From DOZZ01 sp963792655 (lineage in GTDB: Bacteria > Acidobacteriota > Terriglobia > Bryobacterales > Bryobacteraceae): a stretch of 64,000 bases of DNA. The DNA is taken from the NCBI GenBank assembly GCA_963792655.1, contig CAWBWU010000001.1, positions 62,001 to 126,000 on the forward strand, read 5' to 3'. Numbering within the stretch: the first letter of the stretch is position 1; each line of letters opens with the position of its first letter. Positions 29,044 to 39,064 of this stretch are shown here, piece by piece. A program made the translations under genes and the position numbers. Below the pieces are notes generated by a model, which was not told the origin of the DNA, did not search any database, and saw only the letters and a program-made list of their open reading frames with translations.

Positions 29044-30523
29044 TCAGACATGCGCGTTCACCTCAGATGGTGCGCTGATGTTTGATTCGGCTGCATTTAG
29101 CGGCAAGATGATGCGAAACTCTGTACCGCGGCCCGGTTCACTTTGCACGTCGATCGAGCCGCCGTGTGCCTTCACGATCCACGCGACGAAGCTGAGACCC
29201 AGCCCGAGCCCTTTCTCGGGCGATTCCGGCGACGGCGTTCCCACGCGATAAAAGCGATCGAAAATGTGCGGAAGGTGTTCGGGCGGGATGCCGCGGCCGG
29301 TGTCCGAGACCGTCAGAATGGCCTGGTCCGCTTCCTGACGAAGCGCGACGTCAACGCGTCCTCCCTCGGCCGTGAACTTCATCGCGTTCGAGAGTAAGTT
29401 CGAAAGCATGCGCTCGAACTGGACCGCGATCTGCCCCGGCGACAATCGGGTGATCGGGCACATTCGCCGTCAGCGTTACGCCCGCGCCTTCGGCGGGAAT
29501 TTGAAACTGCTCACACAAATCCGTGACGATGCGCGCTAGATCCAACGGCTGCCTCTGCAACACCACTTGCCCTGTCTCGGCTTGCGAAAGCAACAGCAGC
29601 GCGCGCACAATCTGCGAAAGCCGTTCAATATCCTGGAGTGAATCGACAATCGCGTCGCGGTATTGCTCACTGGTCCGCGCAGTCATCAGCGCCACTTCCA
29701 ACTGCCCTCGCAAGATGGTCAGCGGCGTTCGCAGCTCATGCGAGACATCGGTTGAGAACTGGCGAATCTGCCGGAACGAATTTTCCAGCCGCGCGATCAT
29801 CTGGTTGAGTGTCTCGATCAGGTAATCCAGCTCGTCACCCGACTCACGCGCCGGAATGCGCAGGCTCAAGTTGGAGCCTGTGATGCGCTGCGCCGTACGA
29901 GCCACGGCCAGCACGGGACTCAACGCACGGCCTGCGAACACCCAACCCAACACACAGCCACCAAGCAGCGTGAGTGGAATCAGGCGCAGACATAACCACG
30001 TGAACCCGCGCAGCAGTTTTCGATTGTCCGCGTTCGAACGGCCGATCGCGACAAAAAATTTGTCTTTGCGATCCTCGTCGTACACCATGCCCGAACGGAT
30101 CACGAAGGGCGCTCCACGCGCATCCTGTGCTTCGCGAAACTGCGACTGCCCCGACGCAATCACGTGCCGGATTTGCGCGGGTGAATCGATGCCCAGCGAC
30201 CGGTAGGCTTCGGTCCCCTGCATCTCCTTGCCATTCGCATCGGTGAGCAGGTAGACACGCCGCAAGCGGCCCACGATCGATGCTTCGTCGGGATCATGCG
30301 GATCTGCATACCAGTGGGGTACGCCGCGCTCGATGCGCAGATAACCTTTCATCGCGGCCCAATCCTGATCGAGCCCATCGCGAATCTGGCGGTCCAGCAG
30401 CGACGCGAGGTTCTGCCGGAAGACCACGGCTACCACCGTGAACATCAACGCGAAGAACAGCGCATAGCTGGCCGTGAGAATGAAACGCAAACCGCGCGTA
30501 ATGTGTTTGCGCCGGCCCGGCAT
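29044..30523 (-). CDS. CusS-like sensor histidine kinase (one frame change)
   Basis: About 493 residues. Helix 1 lies at about 15-35, a periplasmic sensor at 40-170 and helix 2 at about 178-198. HAMP is followed by the H-box S-H-E-L-R-T-P-L with His262, and the ATPase domain has D-T-G-R-G-I and G-L-G-L-G-L-S. The sequence just before the H-box resembles the heavy-metal sensor subgroup (CusS). The frame changes near 29445; reducing GGGG to GGG restores V-A-G-Q-I-A-V. The response regulator ends 4 bp upstream, so they form one operon. The signal, possibly a metal, is inferred from family and context. Confidence 0.82.
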
Positions 30524-30527
30524 GTGC

Positions 30528-31253
30528 CTAGCTCGAGTGCTCGCTCATTTGAACATCCGGGTGCTCGCCGGGGCGTGCGGGCGCGTCGGGGCCCTCGATC
30601 ATGTAGCCGATGCCGCGCACCGTCTGAATCAACTTCAACTGGAAGCGATCGTCGATCTTGCTGCGCAGGTGCCGGATGTACACGTCGACGATGTTCGTGA
30701 GCCCGTCATAGTCCATGTCCCATACATGCTCCACGATCATCGTGCGGCTTAGCGGACGGCCCTTGTTGCGCATCATGTATTCGAGAATGCCGAACTCCTT
30801 CGGAGCAAGCTCGATCACTTCGTTCGCGCGCACGACGCGGCGACGCATGCTGTCGAGCGTCAGGTCGGCAACCTGCAATCGCTCCGGTGTGGGCTGCCCG
30901 CGTCGCAACAGTGCGCGCACGCGTGCAAGCAGTTCAGTGAAGGCGAATGGCTTGGTGAGATAGTCGTCAGCCCCTTGTTCCAGGCCTTTCACGCGATCGT
31001 CCACCGCGCCGCGCGCACTCAAGATCAACACCGGCGGCCCAGCCTTGCGGTTGCGGATGCGCTCCAGAACCTTCAGGCCATCGATGCCCGGAAGCATCAG
31101 GTCCAGAATGACAAGATCGTAGTCCGTCGCATGCACGAAGTTAAGCGCAGTCGGTCCGTCCGGCGCAGTGTCGACCGCGTAACCCGCGCCTTGCAAGCCG
31201 CGAGTCAGAAAGTCGGCGATTCGCTTCTCGTCTTCCACCACCAATATGCGCAT
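30528..31253 (-). CDS. OmpR/CusR-family response regulator
   Basis: A 241-residue regulator: a receiver domain with Asp51 in V-I-L-D-L-M-L-P-G and Lys in T-K-P-F, then a winged-helix DNA-binding domain (D-L-T-L-D-S-M-R-R-V and the R-T-M-I-V-E-H-V-W recognition region). I start it at the ATG at 31253, since the open frame upstream is unlike protein and crosses the terminator at 31297-31319. The last 20 residues are a short Pro-rich tail. It is encoded just before its kinase. DNA targets probably include the nearby receptor promoter, but no operator is visible. Confidence 0.88.
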   Translation of the reverse strand: MRILVVEDEKRIADFLTRGLQGAGYAVDTAPDGPTALNFVHATDYDLVILDLMLPGIDGLKVLERIRNRKAGPPVLILSARGAVDDRVKGLEQGADDYLTKPFAFTELLARVRALLRRGQPTPERLQVADLTLDSMRRRVVRANEVIELAPKEFGILEYMMRNKGRPLSRTMIVEHVWDMDYDGLTNIVDVYIRHLRSKIDDRFQLKLIQTVRGIGYMIEGPDAPARPGEHPDVQMSEHSS

Positions 31254-31296
31254 CACCCATAGTGTAGTGCCGCGCCGAGTGTCAGGGGTTGAATAA

Positions 31297-31319
31297 AGGG
31301 CCGGTGCAGCACCGGCCCT
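31297..31319 (-). terminator. Intrinsic terminator before the CusR-like operon
   Basis: Read on the minus strand, GGGCCGGTGC and GCACCGGCCC are perfect copies of each other's complement, giving an eight- to ten-pair stem with a very tight loop, followed by TTTATT. It ends the transcript of the small secreted protein and receptor 2 just before the response regulator gene. Confidence 0.75.
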
Positions 31320-31332
31320 CGATGGAATCGCG

Positions 31333-31543
31333 TTAGTAGGTGCGGCCGCCGCGATGCGCAGATGCATTGCTCTGCATGCGCCACAACTCGAGTTGGCATC
31401 TCACCGCCTGTAGTGGCCGAGGGATGCGCGTTCTTCTGCGCGGCCCGCGGTGCACGTACGCCGTCATGATTCTTCTTGCGTGCCAGAGCCGGGACGCAGG
31501 TGGTCGAGGCCAGCAACAGTATTGCCAGTGCAGATCGTTTCAT
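31333..31543 (-). CDS. Small secreted peptide (probable frame change near its end)
   Basis: About 70 residues from the ATG at 31543, which has AAAGGA eight bases upstream. It begins with a signal peptide (S-A-L-A-I-L-L-L-A-S-T-T-C-V-P-A-L-A), then a basic, His- and Lys-bearing tail. As written the frame runs on through the terminator to 31253, which is unlikely. One base fewer near 31390 gives an ending W-R-M-Q-S-N-A-S-A-H with a stop at 31333, before the terminator. No family is recognised. It sits between receptor 2 and the two-component pair. Confidence 0.45.
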
Positions 31544-31631
31544 CGCAATTTCCTTTTGTGATTTACGAACCGCCGGCGGCTCACCCATTAATACGGTGAA
31601 CCGCGTGATTTGTTTCTAAATACTTTGCTGG

Positions 31632-34218
31632 CTAGAACTCGAAGCCGATTGATGCTTCATAACTGCGTGGCGCAATGAAGTGCGTTCCGCTAAAGGTCGA
31701 AAGGAAGTTATACAGTGCAACTTTGTTGGTCACGTTAGTGACTGTGAAGCGAGCCTTCATGCGCATCGCGTCGCCGCGATGCCACAGGTCGTCGGTGCCT
31801 AAGCCGACGTCAAATAAATTGCGCGGCGCGATGCGCGGCGGATTGGTGTCGTCGTTCTCCGTGCCCGGAGCGGGAATCCGCACGCGGGTTGCACCGGCAT
31901 CTCCGCTGCACGATGTGATGCCAGAAAAGACCGTCGCAAACTGACTACCGCAATAGAAGCCGATTGCCGCCTGCTGAGCCGGCGTAAGCGCGAGCGCCGT
32001 TGCGATGTCGGGAACATGGCCCGCAACCAGGCCGCTGTCGTACAGCCACGTAACATTGATCCACGGCCCATGCTGCTTGTACTGATAGCGAACATTCGAG
32101 GTCTGCTGGAACGCCTGATCATGATCGATGCGGAAGACGCTTGCGTTCAACGGCGAGTTGAACAACACACCGCCTTGTTCCGGCCCAAAGAATCTGGCGC
32201 GCGTATGGCCGAGCGAAGTACTGATCTGCAGGCCATGAATATCCGTCGTATTGATGCGCATGCCGACGCCATCGATCTTAGACTTTCTCCAGGAGATCGG
32301 AAACGCAATCGGAGTGTTGAACAGACGTGTCGAAATCAAAAGCGTTGCTGGTGTACTTCCAGAAGTAGTCCGCATCGAGCTGCAGATACTTACCCAGCCC
32401 TTGCTGTATGCCAGTGTTGTATTGATCACGCCGTCCGCTTTTGAGCGCTCCCGAACCGTAAGCTCCCAAAGCGGAACTGCCGAGCCCGCCGATGCCTGTT
32501 GCGCTGGAGACCAGCAGGTTCTCGTTATACGGCGTTTCCAGTGACCGCGAAAAGCTGGCGCGCAATACGGTGGAGGTCGGCTTAATCAGGTAGGAGAGGC
32601 CAATGCGCGGCTCGAAAGCATGTTCCGTCTCAAGGCCGCTGTAGTAGTCATAGCGCAAGCCCGGGCTGAAGGTAAGATTGCCGAGCGTGATCGAATCCTG
32701 AATATAGAATGCGGCCTGACTGATCGTGCCCTTCTGATTGAAGGCCAGCGGGAGTTCCGCCACGGGTAAGGTCAAATGCCAAGAGCCCGGGCGAGAATTG
32801 CGGGTTCGGACTTAGACCAGGCGCGGACATCCCACAATTCGTGGTATCGCGAACGCCGGTGGATGCGACGGGACCGTTCGCATCCACGCACGGCGAATTG
32901 AACAGCGGATCGGTCAATCCTAGCGTGAACTGCTCATGAAGCCGGTCTGCATCAATTGCGTGCCGACCTTCAGGTTATTGTGATGCTTCACATAAGCAAG
33001 GTCAGACTTGATCCCGTAGTTCGTCAGAGTCCGGTTCTGTGAAAGCGAAGCCGGTTGATCGGCAAAAGGATCGCGGCTGCCGTAATAGTCGATAAAATCG
33101 CTTCGGAGAAATACATTGGCCGTATAGAGAACACTGGGGCTGAAGATATGCTGCCAGCCGGGGGCGATGTTGTAGCTAAACACTCGCTGCTTCTGATCCT
33201 GCAGACGGCTGGTCATAAGTATTCGGCACTTGAAACCAGTTCCGTGCGGCGTATAAATTCAGGTGCAATCGAGTCGGACGCGCTCGGCTGAAAGTCGATG
33301 CGGTCGAATACGGTTCCGTTCGTGCCTCGGTCGTGAATCGGAGCGAACTCCGGGCTATCCAGAAATCGTCCCGGATCGCGCAACGTTAAACGCGGTGAAG
33401 TTCCCGAATTTTGGCGTGCCGAACCGGTAGCTCGCTTGCTTCGCCATAAGTCCCAAACGAGCCCGCCGACAACTCCAAGCTTCCGGAAGGCTTCTTCAAG
33501 CCCAGACCCGATTTGGTGGTCGCATCGACAACCAGGCTGGTCTTGTCTCCGTACTCTGCGCCAGGAGCTCCGGTAATCAACTCCATCGATTGAATCGCGT
33601 TGACGGGAATTTGAGTAGAGAACAACTTGCTCTGCTGGTCGCTGATCGGCTGGCCGTCGATCGAGAACGAGGTCTGCGCGTGATCGCCTGCGGAGTGGAT
33701 CAGCCCATTCGAGTCCCGCGTAACCGTGGGCGACGTCAGTCCGATCGCTTCATTCAATCCCGCGCCCGATGAAGTAATTGGCAACTGCTGCAAAGTAAGC
33801 TCATTCACATCGGAGTGGGCGGTCGGAATATTCTCGACAAGAGTCGCTCCCGTAGCCTCTACATCAACGGATGTCACGTTGCCTGCCAGAGCCATCGTCA
33901 CCGTGACGGGAATCGGAACATTGGTACGCACCGACACATCCTGATCTTTATCGACAAACCCAGGCGCCGAAATGATCAGGTGGTATGGATTCTGCGGCAG
34001 ATTCGAGAAAGAAAGTTTCCTGAGCTATCCGTGGTCGTCTTCTTCCGGAACTTAGTGATCGGATTATTCAGATCAACCGTGGCATTTGCAATGACCGCTC
34101 CGGTTGGGTCGAGCACCTGACCCTGGATAGTGCCCGACGTGCCGAGCGTCTGCCCGGGCAGACGCGATAAAAAGATAAATAAGATGGCGGCTGAGGTAAA
34201 TAAGCTTCTGAACTGCAT
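31632..34218 (-). pseudogene. TonB-dependent receptor 2, broken by about eight single-base frame changes
   Basis: The span encodes about 860 residues if rejoined: a signal peptide (M-Q-F-R-S-L-F-T), a carboxypeptidase-regulatory-like domain, a plug with Q-L-P-I-T-S-S and S-I-D-G-Q-P-I-S, and a barrel ending in S-I-G-F-E-F. The frame changes near 34015, 33455, 33400, 33270, 33200, 32935, 32755 and 32325, yet each piece reads as clean receptor sequence with no in-frame stop. That pattern fits read errors better than decay, but this is far denser than elsewhere, so a real pseudogene is possible. The neighbours suggest metal or metallophore uptake; the substrate is unknown. Confidence 0.7.
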
Positions 34219-34280
34219 GTATCGACGGCTCCTGATGTCCTGCGAATTCCAACGCGCTAGCGCGCCCAAGGCGCGGCTAG

Positions 34281-34590
34281 CTAAGCAATGGCTGACAAGG
34301 GTGAACCAGGAGGACCACGGGACGCATCGCGTTCCACCGCGACGTCCAGAATTTGAACAGCGCATTGAACAAAGATGTTCCACTGCCGCACGGGACCCGC
34401 AAACTCGCGATGCAGAGCGCTTTGGCTCGTAACGGCCGGCACGTGCGCCGCAAGGCACAGGTCGCAGTACCCATTATTCGGATGTGAGGCGTGATGTCCG
34501 GCTGATAGATCCGCGGACTGTCCCGCAAACAAGGCACAGAACAGCAGCAGGATAGTACCTAGCCGCAGACACTGTCCTTTTTTGGGGCAT
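34281..34590 (-). CDS. Small secreted Cys/His protein, probably frameshifted at an A run
   Basis: From 34532 to 34281 one frame reads as a secreted protein with A-G-H-H-A-S-H-P and C-D-L-C near the start of the mature part. Its hydrophobic signal (T-I-L-L-L-F-C-A-L-F-A-G) extends upstream but lacks an ATG. Removing one A from the six-A run just after the ATG at 34590 joins M-P-Q-K-G-Q to that signal. The length (about 103 residues) and Cys/His content recall DUF2946 proteins found beside copper receptors, but the match is only general. It lies directly upstream of TonB receptor 2. Confidence 0.4.
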
Positions 34591-34612
34591 CCTGTTCCAG
34601 TCTAACATCGAC

Positions 34613-35674
34613 TTACTTTGGCGGCTTTTCTTCGGTCTTCGAATCGTCCAGCGCGTCTGGAGTAAACGTGATCGAGGACTCTACGCCATACTTGCGGTAC
34701 ATACGAAACTCCACGTCATTTTTGGTCATAACGTTATCGTGGCGCATGCGCACATCGGCTACCAGCGGCAGTAGAAAGTTCTGATCGCTGATCTTTGAGT
34801 AGTCGTAATCCAACTGGGTGGTGGCTTCCTGAATCGGGTAGCTCGGAGGCAGATTGACAGCGTGCAGCTTCAGACGCAAAACTTTGCCGTTCTCGCGATC
34901 GATGTAAATCATGCCTTCGTAAGCCGGCTCGATCGGCGGGTCTTTGTCGTAACGCACCTCCCAGTGGGAGTTGCCCTGGTCCACGTGAAAATTGAACACG
35001 TACACGCGGTGGCTGCGCAGCGTACCCCAGTGGTCCCAGTGGAATTCAGCCCCGGTCTTGTCGTCAAGAATCATCTTCAGCATGCTGCCAAACTCGCCTG
35101 AGGAAGTCGCTCCGCCGAGCGATTCCATAGTTCGACTGGTGAGCTGGTTGTTGATCAACTTCAACTCGTAATTTTCTTTTTGCTCGAAGTAAGACAATTT
35201 GGCCGTAACTGTGTCGGCTAAACGCCAGTTCTCACGGCCAGCCTGAGAGTAATAGCGGCGTGTTACCTGAGTACAGATGAAATCAGGGAGCGTCGACGTG
35301 TAGTTTTTGGCGTACTCGCGCGCGGCCGCAATCACTTTCTGCTGGTCGTCGTACGGGGGCGGGGGAATCTGCGGAGCGGCCTTCGGCGCTTCTAGTTTCG
35401 GTGCTGTGCCCAGATTGGCCGATGAAGCTGCCAGCTCTTTCAAAGCCTGAACCGTTTTCGGCCCCGCGCCTTCGCCTTGCAACTGCTCGATCATCGAGTC
35501 TTCGAGCCGCTGCGAAAGCTTCTGATGAACAATCATTGCGGCAACTTGTTTGTCCGGCTGCTTGAGCTTGATGGAAGATCGAACGAACTCCGCCAGCTTC
35601 TCGACGGTGAGGGTGGCCTGCGCCGAAACCGCCGCCGCGCTCAACAACAGAATTGCCAAAATACGCGCGCGCAT
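34613..35674 (-). CDS. Secreted hypothetical protein (Acidobacteriota-type)
   Basis: A 353-residue protein starting at the ATG at 35674, where a signal peptide begins (I-L-A-I-L-L-L-S-A-A-A-V-S-A); the longer open frame upstream is unsupported. Residues 15-95 form a helical segment, and a Pro-rich linker follows. The C-terminal 230 residues are beta-rich, with the pattern Y-D-Y-S-K-I-S-D-Q-N-F-L-L-P that I associate with many secreted acidobacterial proteins of unknown role. It starts 50 bp after the SGNH hydrolase stop on the same strand. Confidence 0.6.
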   Translation of the reverse strand: MRARILAILLLSAAAVSAQATLTVEKLAEFVRSSIKLKQPDKQVAAMIVHQKLSQRLEDSMIEQLQGEGAGPKTVQALKELAASSANLGTAPKLEAPKAAPQIPPPPYDDQQKVIAAAREYAKNYTSTLPDFICTQVTRRYYSQAGRENWRLADTVTAKLSYFEQKENYELKLINNQLTSRTMESLGGATSSGEFGSMLKMILDDKTGAEFHWDHWGTLRSHRVYVFNFHVDQGNSHWEVRYDKDPPIEPAYEGMIYIDRENGKVLRLKLHAVNLPPSYPIQEATTQLDYDYSKISDQNFLLPLVADVRMRHDNVMTKNDVEFRMYRKYGVESSITFTPDALDDSKTEEKPPK

Positions 35675-35724
35675 GGATACCTGTAAACAGACGTTCACCG
35701 CTCGCGAATCGTTTCCCGCGCCCA

Positions 35725-36804
35725 TCAAAACATCCGGCGGCGGCGTTTCTCGGGTTCAGGCGGCGCACTCGCCAGATTGGTATTCAAAGCCGCAGCCGCG
35801 ATGGGCGCCATGATTCGGTAGCCCTTGCCGTTCGGATGCAGACCGTCGTCACTCAAGTCGTCGCGCAGCATGCCTCCGCCGTCCGCCATTGCCGCGTTGT
35901 AGTTCACATACGTAAATTTGTTCTGGATGCAGTAGTTCTGAATCCACCGGTTCAGTTCCGCAATGGTTGCAGGCGGACGCTGTTTGCTGCGTTCGAACTG
36001 CGGGTTGACCGATTTCTTGTAGTCGCTCACCGGCAGCAGCGACGCGATCAAAACGCGGATCTGGTGAGCGCGCGCCAGTTCAGCAATCATCGCGATGTTG
36101 TTCTCAATCGTCTTCAACGGCGTGCCCCGGCCGATGTCGTTGGTCCCGGCGAGCAGCAGCATCGCGTTTGGATGCAAGTCGATCACATCGGCTTTCATGC
36201 GGCCCAGCATTTCGCCTGTCACTTGCCCGCTGATGCCGCGGTTGATGAAGTCGCGCCCGGTGAAGTACTCGTTCAAATGCCAGAAGTCCGTAATCGAGTC
36301 GCCGAAGAATACGACGCGCTGCGAGTTGGGTTGCGGCGGGCCCACCCGCTCATTGTCTTCCGCATAGCGATGCAGATTGTCGCGATCGGGATTGCGCAGT
36401 AACACCTGATCGTGATCGAGTGTCGCTTCGAAGTGGCTCGAAAAACGCAGCACCGCCTCGCGTAACGCAGCGACCTGCTTCTCTGACGACGCGGGGAACG
36501 GATACGGCTTCGGCGCGAGATCCGCAATCGCCAGAAACGCACGCGCATCGTTCAACAACGGATACGCCGCGGCCGAACTTGCGGGCGCTAACTGCAATTG
36601 CTTTACGTGCTGCCGCGCGCTCTCAAGCACACCGGCGCCCGATTTATCCAGCCCGGGAATCACCACCGATACCGTCTCCATCGTCTGCACGATGGTCTTG
36701 CCAAGCTGAATGGTCGCGTTGTTATCAAGCAAAGCTGTCTGTGTTTGGGCTAGCAGGCACGCGGCTGCAAACGGCAGCAGCACGCCGGCGCGAAGTGTTT
36801 TCAT
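35725..36804 (-). CDS. Secreted SGNH/GDSL hydrolase
   Basis: A 359-residue protein with a signal peptide, a 120-residue N-terminal helical part, then an SGNH hydrolase. Block I is F-F-G-D-S-I-T-D-F (Ser nucleophile), block II has the Gly of N-R-G-I-S-G, block III is G-T-N-D-I-G (Asn) and block V is D-G-L-H-P-N-G (Asp and His). All four catalytic residues are present. It resembles the PAF-acetylhydrolase IB-like group, esterases acting on lipids or acetylated sugars. It lies in a minus-strand run with the DUF3108 gene (10 bp upstream) and a secreted protein. Confidence 0.8.
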   Translation of the reverse strand: MKTLRAGVLLPFAAACLLAQTQTALLDNNATIQLGKTIVQTMETVSVVIPGLDKSGAGVLESARQHVKQLQLAPASSAAAYPLLNDARAFLAIADLAPKPYPFPASSEKQVAALREAVLRFSSHFEATLDHDQVLLRNPDRDNLHRYAEDNERVGPPQPNSQRVVFFGDSITDFWHLNEYFTGRDFINRGISGQVTGEMLGRMKADVIDLHPNAMLLLAGTNDIGRGTPLKTIENNIAMIAELARAHQIRVLIASLLPVSDYKKSVNPQFERSKQRPPATIAELNRWIQNYCIQNKFTYVNYNAAMADGGGMLRDDLSDDGLHPNGKGYRIMAPIAAAALNTNLASAPPEPEKRRRRMF

Positions 36805-36814
36805 GACCTGCTTA

Positions 36815-37570
36815 CTATTCTGCTTTATCCAGCCGGAAGGTGATGGTGCCGACCGCGAATTGCAGACGAATCTGCAATTGCACCGGAAGGTTGCGTTTGT
36901 CGTCAGACAACCAGATGTTGAGGTGACCCGGGCGCTGATAGAGAACGTTGTTGAATGCGTAGACTTCGTACTCGATGGTCTTGTATTCGGTGGCGCCGAT
37001 CTTCAACGTTTCACGGTGTTGCGCGTCGACTTTCAACGTCGCCGTGCGCTTGCCGTTGCTCACCGCAATCTGCCCGGACTTGCCGGGCTCGAGACCCATC
37101 GTGCGCAGTTGATACAGTCCGCCGATCAGATCGTGCACGCACGCGGGAATGTCCACTTCTTTGCGCGCGACCTCCACGTTTTTGGTGAGATCGCGTTCCT
37201 GGTACACCGCTTTGTGCGCATCGTAGCTGACGCGCGACTCACGATTGCGGCTAGCTTCATGAGCCGTCATGAACGTGCTGATCGCGCATAGATCGGGATT
37301 CACCACGGCGCTATAGTCGTCGTTCACACGAAACAAGCGTGACACCAGGCCAGCGGATTCCACGTGCAGCTTGATGTTGTAGCCCTTGTTCAGATCGCCC
37401 GCTTGCTGATTGAACGTAAGGTGCGCTTTGCCCGCCGATACCAGCCGCCATTCGATCGAGTAATCCAGCGTCTCTTTCGCCGGGATGGACTTGGAGGCGT
37501 TGTCCGCTGCTATGCACGGCCGCGTGAATGCCCCCACGATGATAGCGATCGTGAACGCCCTCGATAACAT
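36815..37570 (-). CDS. DUF3108 domain-containing secreted protein
   Basis: A 251-residue protein with a signal peptide ending near C-I-A-A and one beta-rich domain. The opening L-D-Y-S-I-E-W-R-L-V-S-A-G-K-A, the middle V-S-R-L-F-R-V-N-D-D-Y and the late L-N-I-W-L-S-D-D-K-R-N-L-P-V match the DUF3108 pattern. The fold is thought to be a lipocalin-like or LolA-like half-barrel in the periplasm, with unknown ligand. It heads the minus-strand run 37570-34613 and faces the photolyase gene across an 84-bp divergent region. Confidence 0.8.
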   Translation of the reverse strand: MLSRAFTIAIIVGAFTRPCIAADNASKSIPAKETLDYSIEWRLVSAGKAHLTFNQQAGDLNKGYNIKLHVESAGLVSRLFRVNDDYSAVVNPDLCAISTFMTAHEASRNRESRVSYDAHKAVYQERDLTKNVEVARKEVDIPACVHDLIGGLYQLRTMGLEPGKSGQIAVSNGKRTATLKVDAQHRETLKIGATEYKTIEYEVYAFNNVLYQRPGHLNIWLSDDKRNLPVQLQIRLQFAVGTITFRLDKAE

Positions 37571-37654
37571 GAGCCGTCAGTTTAACAGACGCGTTTGGCG
37601 GCGGCGATCGCCCATGTTTTAGCGCGTGGCGAGTGAAATGCGAATCTACACAAT

Positions 37655-39064
37655 GTGCGCAAAGTAGAAACCTCGCGAGTTACAAAACTGAACGATCGTG
37701 AGTTTCGCGAGCCTGCGCAGTACGTTCTGTATTGGTCTCAGATGAACCGCCGGGTGGCGTCCAATCACGCGCTGCAGTTTGCGATTGAGCTTGCGAACGC
37801 CCGCCATCTGCCTGTGCTCTGCTATGAGGCACTGACATGTACGTATCTGCAGGCGAGCGATCGCATGCATACGTTCGTTCTTGAAGCTGTGCCGGAGACG
37901 GCCCGAGCGCTGCGAAAGCTTGGCGTCGGCTACGTCTTTTATCTGCGCAAGCGGCGCGCGGATCCGAACGACGTCTTGTACCGCCTGGCGAAGCATGCCG
38001 CCGCAGTGGTCACCGACGATTACCCCGTCTTTATCGCCGCAACACACAATGCGAGCGTGCCGAAGCACATCGATGTGCCTTACTTCGTCGTGGATTCGAG
38101 CTGTGTGGTCCCGATGCGCCTGCTGCCGAAGCGCGAGTACGCGGCGTACACCATTCGCCCGAAGATCCACAAGCTGCTGCCCGAGTATCTGGCGCCCGCA
38201 CCCACGCTGAAGCCTTCCGTGCACTGGAGCGGCGCGCCGTCAGAGTTCCACGTCAACGTCACGCCAGAGAATGTTGCTGAGCTGGTTTCTCAATGCGAGA
38301 TCGATCATCGCGTTGCGCCGTCGTTGACCTATCACGGTGGCTATTCCGAAGCATCGCGGCATCTGGATACTTTTCTGCAGAAGCATCTGAAGACTTATGC
38401 CACAGATCGCAATGAGCCGAGCAAGCACGCCACATCGAATCTAAGCCCCTATCTGCACTTCGGTCAGATCTCGTCGCTCGAGGTAGCGCTGCGCGCGAAG
38501 GATTATGCAGCAGACCATCACCTGGACGCCGATGTGTTCCTCGAAGAGCTGATTGTGCGGCGCGAGCTGGCCTTCAACTTTGCGCAGTTCGGGCCTGGCG
38601 TAGACTGCTTCGATGGGGTGCCGAACTGGGCTCGCGACACGATGAGCAAACACGCGCATGATAAGCGCGACCCGAGCTTCACGCCCGAGCAAATGGAACG
38701 CGCCGAAACTTACGATCCGCTTTGGAACGCCACGCAAAAGGAACTTCTGCTGCGGGGGAAGATCCACGGCTACTACCGCATGTACTGGGGCAAGAAGATC
38801 ATCGAGTGGTCGGAAACCTATGCAGGCGCGCTGCAGACGATGCTTCACCTGCACGACCGCTATGCGCTCGATGGACGCGATCCAAACACCTACACCAACA
38901 TTCTCTGGTGCTTCGGCCTGCACGATCGCGCTTGGTTCGAGCGTCCCATCTTCGGTCTGTTGCGCTACATGTCTTTTGATGGCATGAAGCGCAAGACCAA
39001 CATCAACGCGTACATCGAAGAGATTCAAGATCTCGAGCGCACCGGTGTGGATGTGTGGGCCTGA
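37655..39064 (+). CDS. phr: Class II deoxyribodipyrimidine photolyase
   Basis: A 469-residue enzyme of class II CPD photolyase type, using FAD and light to split cyclobutane pyrimidine dimers. The N-terminal half is a Rossmann domain (Y-W-S-Q-M-N-R-R near 27). The C-terminal FAD domain keeps S-N-L-S-P-Y-L-H-F-G-Q-I, G-K-I-H-G-Y-Y-R-M-Y-W-G and the D-G-R-D-P-N-x-Y-T-N-I-L-W block that carries FAD and electron-transfer tryptophans. The start is a GTG at 37655. The stop overlaps the ATG of the SDR gene (TGATG). No frame break is seen. Confidence 0.92.
   Translation: MRKVETSRVTKLNDREFREPAQYVLYWSQMNRRVASNHALQFAIELANARHLPVLCYEALTCTYLQASDRMHTFVLEAVPETARALRKLGVGYVFYLRKRRADPNDVLYRLAKHAAAVVTDDYPVFIAATHNASVPKHIDVPYFVVDSSCVVPMRLLPKREYAAYTIRPKIHKLLPEYLAPAPTLKPSVHWSGAPSEFHVNVTPENVAELVSQCEIDHRVAPSLTYHGGYSEASRHLDTFLQKHLKTYATDRNEPSKHATSNLSPYLHFGQISSLEVALRAKDYAADHHLDADVFLEELIVRRELAFNFAQFGPGVDCFDGVPNWARDTMSKHAHDKRDPSFTPEQMERAETYDPLWNATQKELLLRGKIHGYYRMYWGKKIIEWSETYAGALQTMLHLHDRYALDGRDPNTYTNILWCFGLHDRAWFERPIFGLLRYMSFDGMKRKTNINAYIEEIQDLERTGVDVWA

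Noticed and set aside
30528..31367. A longer response-regulator start at 31367
   Set aside because: The added 38 residues are unlike any receiver domain and cross the intrinsic terminator at 31297-31319.
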